Positions 35,166-46,880 of a stretch of 64,000 nt of DNA are shown one piece after another. Numbering within the stretch: position 1 is the first letter of the stretch; every line of letters starts with the position of its first letter. Location of the stretch: contig NC_135718.1 of the NCBI RefSeq assembly GCF_964656455.1, forward strand, positions 132,787,966 to 132,851,965, written 5' to 3'. The stretch is from Halichoerus grypus. Lineage: Eukaryota; Chordata; Mammalia; Carnivora; Phocidae. Under the pieces are notes generated by a model, which saw nothing but the letters and a program-made list of their open reading frames with translations, was not told the origin of the DNA and did no database searches. The position numbers were made by a program, and so were the translations under genes.

Positions 35166-35777
35166 AGTATCGTCTAAATGGTGTTCCCCAGCCTGAGGAT
35201 GATTAGTTCTACCTCTGAGTATTGGGAACAGGTTCACATTTATCCCAAAGTGCCTAGACAGGAGGAAAGTAAGTGGGTAACAGGTGAGGGATGTTTCTGT
35301 CTTCAGGTAGTGGTGGGTGGTTTACCCAGCATATGCTAGATCATGAGGATGACACAGGTTGAGGACAGTCCCAGAGTTATGATTAGAGTAAGGTCCTTGA
35401 CAGGATCAAGTGGGAAGTGGCTAGGCTATAGATTTTCTAAGAGGGACAAGGAAAAAATGAAAGTACCTGGTGGATCTACCTTGTTGTAGTCAGCAATGTC
35501 AGGGCAGTTGAGATAAAGAGATAGGCTGTTGAGATAACGGTTTGCATTTACCTGTGTAAACTGGTAATTGTGGTTGTGTTTGATGTGGGTGAATATACTG
35601 GCAGAGGTCCTAGGATCTCCACCATGGTCTTTTCATTTGTTGTGAATTTAAATGTGATGTACATCCCATTGGAATGTAAATTTAATGTAATTAGGACTCT
35701 GGGTGGCATTTTTAACCACTTGGCATACTATTGTTCTCTAAGTTCTCTCAACAGCTTTTGTTAAAAGTTCATTATGT
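35166..35777 (-). pseudogene. Retroviral segment between integrase and envelope-like remnants, minus strand
   Basis: Read on the minus strand, 35777-35735 continues the integrase frame after the L1 insertion for about a dozen codons and then meets a stop. The rest, down to 35166, is stop-laden and not assignable to a domain. The frame at 35570-35764 on the plus strand is a shadow. Confidence 0.4.
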
Positions 35778-35893
35778 AAAGAGGGTGAGTGATGTGAGGA
35801 GCACTGGGTGTTATAGGCAAATGATGAATCATTGAACACTACGTCTGAAACTAATGATGTACTACATGTTGGCTAATTGAATCTAAATTTTAA
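35778..35893 (+). mobile_element. Short L1 3' end inserted in retroviral integrase remnant
   Basis: The words gaggagcactgggtgttataggcaaatgatgaatcattgaac and gtctgaaactaatgatg...tgttggctaattgaatc are the last about 116 bp of a carnivore L1 plus an A run. The flanks aaaagttcattatgt (35763-35777) and aaaagtccattatgt (35894-35908) are the target duplication. The insertion is younger than the provirus. Confidence 0.95.
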
Positions 35894-36050
35894 AAAAGTC
35901 CATTATGTCTTTCTATAATATCTGCTGCTGTAGGATGACATGGTAAATAAAAAACCTAAGCAATGTTCATTTATAAGACCCATTGTTCAAATAACCTAGA
36001 GAACCTGAGTAGGTTATCCCACATCGATGGCCAATGGAAACACATTGATG
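35894..36050 (-). pseudogene. Retroviral integrase core remnant, minus strand
   Basis: On the minus strand a frame reads LLRFSRLFEQWV, then two stops, then PCHPTAADIIERHNG (35940-35899). The HP-x-AA-x-IER-NG pattern includes the third catalytic glutamate of the retroviral DDE integrase core. The frame is cut by the L1 insertion immediately after. The orientation is opposite to the protease/reverse transcriptase remnant at 33840-34285. Confidence 0.7.
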
Positions 36051-36054
36051 GCAT

Positions 36055-36280
36055 TTACTATTCACCCAGAGACTCTCTGCTATGTGGCAGCACTTGGACA
36101 TGTATGCCCCCTCTCTAGTCCCCTCCCCAGGAGTTTCCTTTCCCTTTGCTCCCCTGTGTCATAGCCTCTGGGTGGTCTTATGCTGTGATGGTAACATCGT
36201 GTCAGTAATGTGGTGTAATAGGCATAGCGTGTTTGGTATTATTGCTAATACACTCACATTTTGGCCCGACTATTTAAGAC
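36055..36280 (+). mobile_element. Probable 3' LTR (partial) of the retrovirus
   Basis: The order cacccagagactctctgctatgtggcagcacttggaca, gccccctct, ccctttgctcccc, atagcctctgggtggtctta and tattattgctaatacactcacattttggccc parallels 31665-31927 in the same orientation. Divergence is substantial. The open frame at 36082-36318 crosses it and is not a gene. Confidence 0.5.
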
Positions 36281-36309
36281 ACATGTATCTAATGTTTCTG
36301 AGCTCTTCA

Positions 36310-37930
36310 TATCAATAAATAATAGATAAGGACACCTTCTCTGCAGGATAGTCATTTGAACATGAGTGATTGATTCTGTAATATGTATCAGGGACTGTCT
36401 GGCGCACAGTAGATGCTCAAAAAATGTTGGCGTTGTCAAATTTTTGTGAATGCTGAAGGACACAGTCTGTGTTTGATATTTGTTTCCCATGTAACTGAGA
36501 TGCTATTTGTCAGTAACTCAATAAATTTCACCTGAATTAAACCTTCAATCAAAATAATCAGGATTTGAAAAAATTGCAGAAAAAAACAATCCAAGCAAGT
36601 ATAGGAAGAACAACACACAGAAAAGGGAAGAATAGCAGCAAGAAATGTCAGGTATATTTTAGAGCAAAGACCATTTACAAAAGCTATATTTACTTTTTTA
36701 GTTGGCTAATTAGGATCTTAGAAACTAGATTTTCACTGAAATCAGGGTTTTCACTATAATGTGTAATTTATTTATTTATTTATTTATTTTATTTATTTAC
36801 TTGAAGTATAAAGCTTTTTTATACAAAAGAGTAAGTCAGAAATAAAAATTGTGCTGCTAGAATTGAAAGACTGAAAGTTCAAATTCAAGTAATAAATCAG
36901 AGTTAAAATTAAACAACTAGAGTAAAAACTTCAACATTGCAGGATTAAATAGTCCTATACTATTTATCTTCAAGTAAATTACTTTTAAAGAAATTATCCA
37001 ATGCTGTCACTTTTTTTTTTTTTGAAGGAATAGAAAATATCATAGCAGGAGATAATAAGATTTTTAATTTCCTTATTTCTATGTGTTTCTGCTAAAGATG
37101 ATAAATCAATTTAACATCAGCTTTAAAACTGACTTTTGACTTTCTGTCTGCAGGATGCTAGCAATTTGTTATGATACAAAGAAATATAATAAAAACTATG
37201 TCTTCAGGGAAAGGGATTCTAACAGAATAACCAGAACAGAGCCTACTTCTAAATGACATTCATAATATTTCTGAAATTGAAGTGTTCATTTGTAATCTTA
37301 GCTGTGCAGTTTTGAGTAACAGAATAGAAAAACACAGAAAATTCTCAGCTATATAAAATGTCTGAATTTAATAAATGTACTAATTGAAAGAAAAATAAAT
37401 GACCCATATTTTGCTTTTGCTATAATAGCCCTCAAGTGCACAAAAAAAGCAACTATTCAACTTGGTTAACAAAGATTTTATATTGTTTATTTGACTATGA
37501 ATAAAGTAAAAAAACTTGTATGTTATTATCTCTGCAAAAGATAATATGGAAGAAATCTTAATTTTTTAAAGAAAATATAATATAAAGTTAATGATGCTTT
37601 TGGCATGGGGATATGTATTATTACAGTTGTCCCTATTCCCCAAATCCTGTCTACTAAAGGCCTTTATTTTAAAGGTACTGTAATATACACAATTACATTA
37701 ATGTGAACATAAGAGTTTGGAACTTATGGGAAATTGATATTTGCTGGTGAGAACATGTTGATATAAAACCCATCAAAATATATATCAATTTCATTTCTGT
37801 TATAACTATCATACTCAGTATGTATTTGAAACATCTAGATTTGGACATGATATAGGTTTAGATATCAGTATGGATCTAGATATAAAGACTGATTTACTTA
37901 CAGATTATATTGATGTTTCTGACTTTTTAA
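36310..37930. other. Unassigned AT-rich sequence with (TTTA)n
   Basis: A (ttta)n tract lies at 36767-36800 and a T run at 37012-37023. No gene or named repeat is seen elsewhere. Confidence 0.55.
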
Positions 37931-38130
37931 AAAAGATCTATTTATTTAATTTAGAGAGAGAGAGAGAGTGGGGGTAGGAGCAGAGGGAGAGGGAGAGGTA
38001 GAGAATCTCAAGCAGACTCTCCACTGAGCAAGGAGTCTGACGCAGGGCTCGATCTCATGACCCTCAGATCAGGACCAAAGCCAAAACCAAGAGTCAGATG
38101 CTTAACTGACTGAGCCACACAGGCACTCCC
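37931..38130 (-). mobile_element. Can-SINE, older subtype, antisense
   Basis: The sequence aaaagatctatttatttaatttagagagagagagag, a GA-rich middle and gactgagccacacaggcactccc are present. The word tgactttttaa occurs at 37920-37930 and again at 38138-38148, a probable target duplication with a few extra bases at the head. Confidence 0.92.
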
Positions 38131-38583
38131 ATGCTCTTGACTTTTTAACACAACAATAAAAGCCCTACCACAAGAGCAAGGTTGAGACGCAGAGTGATTA
38201 AGGGCAGGGATAATGGAAAGTTATGTTGTAGTGTCAACTAAAGGATAGTTATCTGTGACTATTTTTGATGAATAATAATGGCATTCTCTTTTTAATTTTT
38301 TTTTTTTTGGTAATTGTAGTTGTAGGGGAGCAAAATTTGCTACCCCAAATTGTGTGTGGATTATTTTAGGCTGATTAATTTTAAGAAACAGAAGACTCAA
38401 GAAGTTTTTCTTTTTTACCTCACTGATAACTGTTTTAAAAAATTTAGTTAGAGGAAGGGAGCTATCACCATAGATAATTACAGTACAATATAAACCAGTT
38501 GTGGTAGACTGGGAAGAATCTAGCAAAGTCTGTTCAAATTCCTCTCTGTGTCCCATTGTTTCTGTATGGCACAGCAAACATTT
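38131..38583. other. Unassigned non-coding sequence
   Basis: A minus-strand frame of 118 aa (38221-38577) has no recognised motif and overlaps a T run at 38300-38309. It is not supported as a gene. Confidence 0.5.
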
Positions 38584-38745
38584 GGCTCAGGTCATGATCT
38601 CAGGGTCCTGGGATCGAGCCCCGTGTTGGGATCCCCACTCATCAGGGAGTCTGCTTGTCTCCCTCTCTCTCTGCTCTTCTTCCCACTTGTGCGCTCTCTC
38701 TCTCTCTCTCTCTGGAATAAATAAATCAATCTTAAAGAAAAAAAG
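38584..38745 (+). mobile_element. Can-SINE lacking its 5' head
   Basis: The element starts inside the body at ggctcaggtcatgatctcagggtcctgggatcgagccc and continues through the CT run to ggaataaataaatcaatcttaaag. About 40 bp of the head are missing, through 5' truncation or deletion. Confidence 0.9.
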
Positions 38746-38749
38746 ATGA

Positions 38750-39834
38750 GGGCATCAATGTAGAACTATAAAGTATAATTTCAGAATCCCTTTCCCTATC
38801 AGAAGGGGAAAAACAGAAGAGATTTTTCATATAAATACAATCATAAGAAATGTATGATTTTTAAAAATAAATATCTCCTTATGATTTACATATAGTATTG
38901 TTATAACATTACTTAGAACATCAATCTGATTATACTACAAACTAAGTAAATGTTTATGTATAAAGTATTGAAAATAATATAGTTAAGTATGGCCTCCAAA
39001 ACAGTGAAAATAATAAAATTAAATATGACTTTCAATCCTAGTATCGTAAAATTATTATTGGCTTTTTCTCTAAAGGAAATAAGATGTATAATTTGTTATG
39101 TAGAATGAGATACAGATACAGAGAATTTAACTGTTAGTACTTCTAAATTCAGGTATGTGCAATGAATTTCTATTATACATGCATATGTACACACATGTTT
39201 ATATAATGTGTGTATGTGTGTATACATACATATATAAAGCACATATAAAGTCATGCATATTTATGTATATGTACACGTGTGTATGTCTATCTAGACATAT
39301 ACACCTAAATACCTGTTATACAGGATTGGCATCTTTCCTCAATCACAATTTCTAGTGGCCATACCGACCTGCTTATTAAATTTCAACTGTATTTAGAATT
39401 ATTGTTATTCCATTTCTCTCTTGTGTGTTTGAAATACTAGTTCCCCCAAAGACTTTGATGAAAGGTTCTGAGAATGCAAAAGAAATGTAATGAGGCCACA
39501 ACAATTGCCTCTGGAGTGGGAGTAGGTTTGGGAAGACACCCTTTGTAATGTGATGAAGATGTGATCACATCATGATAATGGAGGATTCCGCGTCTTACGA
39601 AAAAAATTTGTCTTATTTCTAAAATGAGAATGATTTGTCAAATGAGAATAGTTACTATCATTCACAAAGTTTTAAAATTAATATAAAAACAAATTGAAAT
39701 ATGCAAGCCTTAGTCAAAAATGATTTATTAAGAGCATGTTTAACCTATATCCTCAAATGACTTTTCACTTGTGCTTATAATTCTAATGGTAGAGATTTAG
39801 TTCCTACTAGCAAATTAAAACAAGAAAAAGAAAC
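38750..39834. other. AT-rich sequence with an alternating TA/CA/TG tract
   Basis: Positions 39165-39305 are rich in alternating purine-pyrimidine words such as acatgcatatgtacacacatg and tatgtgtgtatacatacatat. The remainder is unassigned. Confidence 0.55.
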
Positions 39835-40110
39835 TTAGTGCCAGGCATTCTATTAGTTTCTAGAGCTTCAAGAATAAAAACTTGGTTTCCTGCTCTCAAT
39901 GAGCCAATGTCTAATGAGGGGTGATGGAAAATTATCTCAATAATGACAACTGCATGTGATACATGCAATGATAGAATATTACAAATAATGCTTCATTGTC
40001 ACAGCTTGGGGACATTTTCTTGAGGTCATGGAAAAAATGCTTCTTGGGAAGTGCTACTTGAAATAAATCTTGAGACCCATATTGTTAGCCAGGGGAAAAA
40101 TAGAATATGT
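39835..40110 (+). repeat. L2 fragment, sense
   Basis: The words gtgccaggcattctattagtttctagagcttcaag, cctgctctcaatgagccaatgtctaatg and gggaagtgctacttgaaataaatcttgag follow the L2 3' order. Confidence 0.55.
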
Positions 40111-40232
40111 TTCATTTTTAGAAAATCAATTCATTCAGAATATTTAGAGTTTATAGTAAGGGTATAGATGTAGTACAAGAAGAATTTGGGGAAGTAAGTG
40201 CTGTATTTTCATCCAGAACATTAAGGACATTT

Positions 40233-40456
40233 TTTTTTATTATTATGTTATGTTAATCACCATACATTACATCATTAGTTTTTGATGTAGTGTTCCATGA
40301 TTCATTGTTTGTGTATAACACCCAGTGCTCCATGCAGAACGTGCTGTCTTTAATACCCATCACCAGGCTAACCCATCCCCCCACGCCCCTCCCCTCTAGA
40401 ACCCTCAGTTTGTTTCTCAGAGTCCATAGTCTCTCATGGTTCGTCTCCCCCCCCGA
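40233..40456 (-). mobile_element. Young L1 3' end, antisense, 5'-truncated
   Basis: The T run plus tattattatgttatgttaatcaccatacattacatcattag, cacccagtgctccatgcagaacgtgc and ctctagaaccctcagtttgtttctcagagtcc mark it. The flanks are ggacatttt at 40224-40232 and ggacatttt at 40458-40466. It is about 95% identical by eye to the copy at 55268-55570. Confidence 0.93.
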
Positions 40457-40469
40457 GGGACATTTTATA

Positions 40470-41149
40470 ATATAGAGGAATTTGAATTTTTGTTCTGAAG
40501 ATAATGGGAACTAGTAAAGAATTTTAAAGAGTACTACAGATTCAGAATTGTACTTTTGAAAATTCATGTATCATGCATTGTGAAAAATGGAGACTTCTCA
40601 ATTAGAAATCATTATTAGATGAAAAAGTACTAACCTAATGCAATAGTAGCAGAGATGACAAGGAAGGGAAAATAAATTATATTTTGAGTGTAGAAAAATT
40701 ACATATAAGTAAAAAAGAAGAGCCATTTGGTATACCTCCTGGGCTTCTAGCTTAAGAAATTAGGTAATTATGGGTGCCTTTTAAGGGCAGAGAATAGAGG
40801 ACAAGTTTATTACTGGGAAAAATACGGTTATTTTTATATATGATGCATATAGAACACTCAAGTATAAGTAGAAGCTGAATATATGAGGCAAATAAAAAAA
40901 ATAAAAGCCTGAGCATAGGATATTGATTGATTTAAAATAAACTAGCATATTTCTGTGTGTTGTATGTAGAATAAATTTCCCAAAAAAAGGGGGTTAGAGT
41001 GAGGAAAGATGACTATGGACAAAATTCTGGGTTTCATTTGCCATTAAGTACTGGACAAATAAAAGAACAAAAGAATTGACACAGAGTTTAGAAAAATCCC
41101 TGAAGAAGATGATTTTTCTTGGCTATGAAGGAGAAACTGGAAGTTATTG
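40470..41149. other. Unassigned AT-rich sequence
   Basis: No feature is recognised. Confidence 0.5.
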
Positions 41150-41640
41150 ATTAACACATGTTTATTGAGTATTAACCATGTAACATCGATTCCAACAGAT
41201 ATTCAGTTGGATACCAGAGATAACATACAGAACAAGAATGTTAGTGTCTGTCCTCAAAGATCTTAAGCCTAGGGGAAAATGAAGTTAATTATATAAGCAA
41301 TTAAAATACAAGCTATAAAATGGAAGAGACATACACTTCTGTAGGGGGAACACTGGAGAAGAGGTTAGTCTACATTTGGGGAGTCAGAAAAAGCTTCCCA
41401 GAGGAAGCAATGCATAAACTGAAGCCATATATAAAGAAGAAGTAAAAGTCAGGTGTGAGGAATGATAGGGTGCTGTGATGAGGAATACAGAAGGAAAGAC
41501 CTCTCAGAAGGCTTGGACGTCCGCGATTGCACAAGATAATGAAAGCCAACTAAAGCAATTTAAATATAATTAGAGAGTAGAGTGCGGTAGAATAGGGTCA
41601 TTAGTAGAGGTAAGGAAAAAGACTGGGAAATTATAAAGAA
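41150..41640 (+). repeat. L2 3' region, sense
   Basis: The sequence gtttattgagtattaaccatgtaacatcgattccaac, cagaacaagaatgttagtgtctgtcctcaaagatcttaagcc, and gagtcagaaaaagcttcccagaggaagcaatgc follow the L2 order over about 490 bp. Confidence 0.75.
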
Positions 41641-41794
41641 CAAAACTATTGACCACATCATTTTCTTCAAACTCTCTTCTGTTTACTTCCCCAATGGCCA
41701 ATTATGGAGGAAGTTACCTGTGGCGGAGGCTGTGGATTAAATTTGGTCTCAAGGAGAACGTGTATGTTCTCTCAAACTTAGGTAAAAGGAAGAA

Positions 41795-41885
41795 GGAGGT
41801 TTCCAACCACATTCTGCTATTTACTACCTACACAATAATGGATATATTATTTAACTTCTTTGAACTTTGGTTTCATTATTAAAAA
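41795..41885 (+). repeat. MIR fragment, sense
   Basis: The phrase ccacattctgctatttactacctacacaataatggatatattatttaacttctttgaactttggtttcattatt follows the MIR core. Confidence 0.6.
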
Positions 41886-42520
41886 AAGAAAAAGGTGGCA
41901 ATTTTAGTATGTGTATTTTAGAATAGAATTCTGATGGGAAAATGTTAATTTAAAAAACTGTATATGCCAAGGTGAGATTGCTGCTAGGAATTCTTCCCAA
42001 GAGAGAGACTAATTTGTGTGTTCCATATTAAGAAAAATAATAATGGCTGAGTTTTTCCACAAAAGAAAACATTTACTGTGTTCTCTTGTCTTATTCCCTT
42101 TACTTCTGTTCCACTAGAAAAGATGACAGTACTTTTGATTTATCATATTTTTAATTGGTCTCCTTGGTGACATGTTCCATATGTTTATTATTCATTTAGT
42201 GAAACTTCTCTCTGAACTGAAGACAATAATTGAATGCTAATTTTTCTACTTCTTCATCTTTAATATGAGTCTTCTTTTCAAAGACATAGCTACTATCAAG
42301 AATCTCCTTTTATCATTTCAGAAACTCCTGTCCCTATTTTTCACACTCAGTTGCAGAATTGTTTGGAAAGATTTCTCTATAACAAATAAGCATGAGATCA
42401 ACACCTTTAACCTGGGAAAAAGAAGTAAATCATGTGGTTGTTCTTACGCATTTGAAACCATTGTAGGAAGGTCTAAACAATTCCTTGAATGTACATCGTA
42501 TTTAGTTTTGTCTCAAAACT
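41886..42520. other. Unassigned AT-rich sequence
   Basis: No feature is recognised. The 112-aa frame at 42265-42603 runs into a SINE and is chance. Confidence 0.5.
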
Positions 42521-42530
42521 GCTACAACCT

Positions 42531-42754
42531 GGGGATGCCTGGGTGGCTCAGTCAGTTGAGGGTCCAACTCTTCTTGGTTTGGGCTCAGGTCATGATCTCA
42601 TGAGTCATGGGATGGAGCCCTGTATCATGCCCTAAGTCAGGTTCTGCTCTCAGCAGGAAGTCTGCTGGAGATTCTCTCCCTCCCTCTCCCACGAGTGTGC
42701 ACTCTCTCTCTCTCTCTCTCACAATAAATAAATAAATCCTAAAAAAAAACCCTA
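42531..42754 (+). mobile_element. Can-SINE, older subtype
   Basis: The head is ggggatgcctgggtggctcagtcagttg, the body has gggctcaggtcatgatctcatgagtcatggg, and the tail is acaataaataaataaatcctaaaaaaaaa. The word ctacaacct flanks it at 42522-42530 and 42755-42763. Confidence 0.93.
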
Positions 42755-42764
42755 CTACAACCTA

Positions 42765-43383
42765 GTGTCACATATCAATTTGACTTAGTTTTCTATCAAG
42801 TGTTCATTCATTGATTTTATTTTTATTATATTGCAGTCTTTTTGAGTAATATTATATAAAACACATCCTTAGAAATATTGTACATTTACAGTCATTCTAA
42901 TTTTTAATGCCTTTGGACTTTCTGGACATATTATAGACTATAGACAAAGTGGCAATTTGTATTATGTATAGCTAAAAAACAGTTTGTGCTTACAAATACA
43001 AACATAAGCAAAGAATCTGGATTGATACTCTTGTGATATTTTAGATAAAAGTCTCAGTCTCTGTCACTTAGAAGTAATTTTTTGTTTTTGTTTTGTTTTA
43101 GTTTTATACACTTAGCTTATGTAAATTCAGATACTTCAAGATGGTAGTTGATGTTTTGATTGGAAGGTATACAGGATGGTGTATATATGAAAATTTTAAA
43201 ATTAAACTGTATTTGTACCATCCCAAATATCTTCCAACCAAGACACCAACTGCTATCCCTAACTGCTAGAGACCTTCTAGTGATTTATCCAGTCTGAAAA
43301 ACTCAAACATCATAATTTCCTCAGCTAGTGACACTTGGGGATCATTATTGTTACACAGGCATTGCCCCAATTCTGGAGTCATT
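42765..43383. other. Unassigned AT-rich sequence
   Basis: No feature is recognised. Confidence 0.5.
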
Positions 43384-43547
43384 GCACAAGCAGGAGGGGC
43401 AGAGGGAGAGGATGAGAAAGAATCTCAAGCAGAATCCCAGTTGAGCGCAGAGCCCGACATGGGGCTCGATCTCATGACCTTGAGATCATGACCTGAGCCA
43501 AAACAAAGAGTCAGACAATCAACCTACTGCACCACCCAGGCACCCCA
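43384..43547 (-). mobile_element. Can-SINE lacking its 3' tail, antisense
   Basis: The sequence runs from caagcaggaggggcagagggagagg to gcaccacccaggcacccc. The T run and tatttattt end are missing, so the copy is truncated on its 3' side, which retroposition does not normally produce. A later deletion is likely. Confidence 0.9.
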
Positions 43548-45812
43548 TTATACTTTTTGAATTCAAACGCTAAGCATGATTGGATTTGCCTTCCAAAAGA
43601 GCTTTGATATCCATCCTCCTCACACACTAATCTCCCTTCCATCTTCACAGCATCTAAAGCTCAGACAGCTCTATACATTTATAGTCAGCATCTAGCCAGG
43701 TGCACTGGGCGACTCCAAGGTTATTTCTTCAAGATACAATGCCCACTGTAAAAGATGGTACTTTAACAAGGGCAAAAGCAATAGGCCAGCACACTTGGTT
43801 AAAAAGAAGAAAATGTATTTACACGTCATGTTGAGGAGGGCAAAACCTGTGGAGGGAACACTATGTAGGATCCAGATCAGACTGGAGTTATCATTTCAGG
43901 CACATGGGTGAAGAGTATCACCTTACCCTTAGTGAGGAGGAAAAGGAGATTTGTAGTTCACTGTGTGTTCAGGTTCTTATTTCAGAGTATGAGTTCAGTT
44001 ACCAAGAAAGTATTTTATCATCTTCATGAAATTTTAAATAAAAGAATCTATGTAGATATTTTTACATGGCTATTTGCTGCCAAGTCATCTGGAATACAAG
44101 ACACAAATCCAGGGACGTCTCCCCTGTTCAGAATCTAGATGAGGTCAGAGTCTAGATGAGGTCAGCTACATTACATTTGCACTTTGCTCATGATCTGTAT
44201 GAAAAAATGAACAAATATCAGGTAGAGCTTTCAAATTTTAAAGCTGTCCAGCAATAAAATGAACTCCTTAATAAAGTAGTGCAATCCCCACTGTTAGAAT
44301 TGTTCAAGCAAAGACCATTAACCATGTTTCCGGAATATTACATAGGGTCATTCTGCATTAGGGGAAAGAATCTTTTCTATTTTAAGAATGTAGGTTGGCT
44401 TTTATGTTGTTATATTGTGGATTTTCTTTTCCTTAAAGATTTTCTTTTATTCTTTAACCTTAATGCATGTGGAGTAAAGCGTTGGGCCAGTAAAAGGGGG
44501 AAAGAAGATATAATTTGCCTCCAAATGACAGTCCTTATCAATAAGAGAGGAAATTAACAGAGTGATTTGACTTCCAAAAACTGTCAGAATTCTTGGATAA
44601 TATAGAGTTTACAGAGGCTATAGGTAGATGGTCCAAGACACTATAATAAATTTGTGAAACGGAAGATACACTGAGAGATAAAAAGGAAGGTAGGAATAGA
44701 AGAAAACCTGTCCATAACAGGACTGAGGATGTTTTTGAAACTTATGGAACCAGATTGTACGTACTTGAAATAGAGTGACAAAATAATGACTATAATCTGT
44801 AGAGGATCAGAAATATGACACAGATTATGATTCTGACAAATTAATTTTCTTTGAAAAAAATTGTTTTTTTTAATATTTTGTTGGTGAGCTTCATAATATT
44901 TTTCTATGAAAAAAATTTGTGTGCCACATCTCTGATTAAGTCTTATAGGAATGCCCTCTCCTACTTGCTAAATTTGAAAGATGAGATGACTTGCATGAAG
45001 ATTAATATTTATAATTATTTAGGTTGTCACTAGTTGGCTTCCACTGGTCCAACGAAAGATTTTTTAATGACTTTATTAAGAGATAGAAAATACCTTTTCC
45101 ATGTGTTTTGAACTCGCTAGTATGCCCTACAAACTGTCTCATTTATATGACAAGGTGTTTATTAAAAAAGAAAATTATGTGCCACAAATACAGATATCCT
45201 TCATTCAGTAAGAAAGATGACTTTGTTGATATGCACCAGGCAATGGTGAAGCAAATTAAAATTGAGGATTCCCTGGATTTATAGTTCAGTCGCATATTTT
45301 ATGAGCTTTTAAAAAACTAATTTTAGTGTAAATTATCCCAGAAATACTGCAGAGAAAATGTTTAGAAGCATAACAACTATATACAGTAAAACCTTAATAG
45401 TAAATTATTAAACTATTTAAGCATTGGATGGTAGCTCCAGGCCCAACTCCAAAATTATGGCTCCACATTTCCTAACATGTTCTAAAACAAAATGCAAGTT
45501 GTAAAACAGTCTTCTATTCCATATTAAAAGTGTATAAGCCACAATAAATGATCTTGAATAATATGTGTCTAACAAAAGAAGTATCCAGAAGAAATTCTGG
45601 TTGGGCCTTACTATTCAAAATGATCATTTAACCCATAAGTACAATTAAATAGTATTCTGATAAACTAATGTGCCATATTGGTTCTAACTCAGACAGCTGT
45701 TAAAATATTATGTAACAAGCAACAAATATGAAATACTGATTGATCAACGGAATGGAGACTTTGACATTTTGTTCAACCACTCTCGTCTGTCAATAAAAAT
45801 TTCAAAATCACG
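43548..45812. other. Unassigned non-coding block
   Basis: No named repeat or gene is recognised over about 2.2 kb. The frames at 43908-44138, 44279-44557 and 44851-45033 have no motif, and the sequence has ordinary AT-rich composition. Confidence 0.55.
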
Positions 45813-46044
45813 GGGCGCCTGGGTGGCTCAGTCGTTAAGCGTCTGCCTTCGGCTCAGGTCATGGTCCCAGGGTCCTGGGATCGAGCCCCACATCGGGCTC
45901 CCTGCTCAGCGGAGAGCCTGCTTCTCCCTCTCCCTCTGCCTGCTGCTCACCCTGCTTGTGCTCTCTCTCTCTCTCACTATCTCTCTCTGTGTCAAATAAA
46001 TAAAATATCTTAAAAAAAAAAATAAATAAATAAATAAAAATAAA
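45813..46044 (+). mobile_element. Can-SINE, young subtype
   Basis: The head is gggcgcctgggtggctcagtcg and the body ccagggtcctgggatcgagcc. The tail is a long (aaat)n/aataaaaa tract. The 21-bp flanks (aataaaaatttcaaaatcacg) at 45792-45812 and 46045-46065 are identical. This is the longest perfect target duplication in the window. Confidence 0.97.
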
Positions 46045-46157
46045 AATAAAAATTTCAAAATCACGTATCACATTTGTAAATTACTTCATCTCTCAAGGTT
46101 ATAATTTCTTTGGGTCCTTTCACATAAATTAATAAATACTTAAAATATGCTGGGTTT

Positions 46158-46355
46158 GGGGCCCCTGGGTAGCTCAGTCATTAAGCGTCTGCCTTTGGCT
46201 CAGGTCATGATCCCAGGGTCCTGGGATCAAGCCCCGCAATGGGCTCCCTGCTAGGCAGGAAGCCTGCTTCTTCCTCTCCCACTCCCCCTGCTTGTGTTCC
46301 CTCTCTCACTGTCTATCTCTCTCTGTCAAATAAATAAATAAAAATCTTTAAAAAA
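46158..46355 (+). mobile_element. Can-SINE, young subtype
   Basis: The head is ggggcccctgggtagctcagtc and the body ccagggtcctgggatcaagcc. The 16-bp flanks aaaatatgctgggttt at 46142-46157 and 46356-46371 are identical. Confidence 0.96.
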
Positions 46356-46379
46356 AAAATATGCTGGGTTTTTTCCTAT

Positions 46380-46670
46380 ATATCCCTTCATATTGGTTTT
46401 AGTGTCCACTAAAATACAAAGTAAATTAGAACTTACTGATATTTGCATATAACAAAGCTACTGTATACATAAGAAATAATTAGGCAATTATATTTTTATA
46501 CTTTTCTTTTAATTACTCTCTTGTATATCACATCATATAGCTAAATAAATATTATACTTAATATTTATAAATGCACACCGCATATATTTGAGTATAATAT
46601 TTACTTAAAATTTTTTGGACGTTTAATGTTATAGGCAACAAAATAGATATGTAATCCAGATAGACAAGTT
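46380..46670. other. Unassigned AT-rich spacer
   Basis: No feature is recognised between two SINEs. Confidence 0.5.
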
Positions 46671-46674
46671 GCTT

Positions 46675-46880
46675 GACTGGGCGTCTGGGTGGCTCAGTCA
46701 GTTAAGTGTCTGCCTTCTGCTCAGGTCATGATCCCAGGATCCTGGGATCAAGCCCCACTTCGGGCTCCCTGCTCAGCAGGGAGCCTGCTTCTCCCTCTCC
46801 CTCTGCCCCTTGCCCCCTCATGTTCTCTCTCGCTATCTCTCTCTCAAATAAATAAAATCTTAAAAAAAAAAAAAATAAAA
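46675..46880 (+). mobile_element. Can-SINE, young subtype
   Basis: The head is gactgggcgtctgggtggctcag and the body cccaggatcctgggatcaagcc. The tail is aaataaataaaatctt plus an A run. The flanks agacaagttgctt (46662-46674) and agacaagttacct (46881-46893) differ at two positions. Confidence 0.93.

Noticed and set aside
38221..38577. 118-aa minus-strand open frame
   Set aside because: It crosses a T run, has no motif and its composition is like surrounding non-coding DNA.
45835..45890. tRNA gene-like head sequences in the SINEs
   Set aside because: They are the decayed tRNA-derived part of the SINE. They lack a proper anticodon arm and acceptor pairing and are followed by SINE body and tail.
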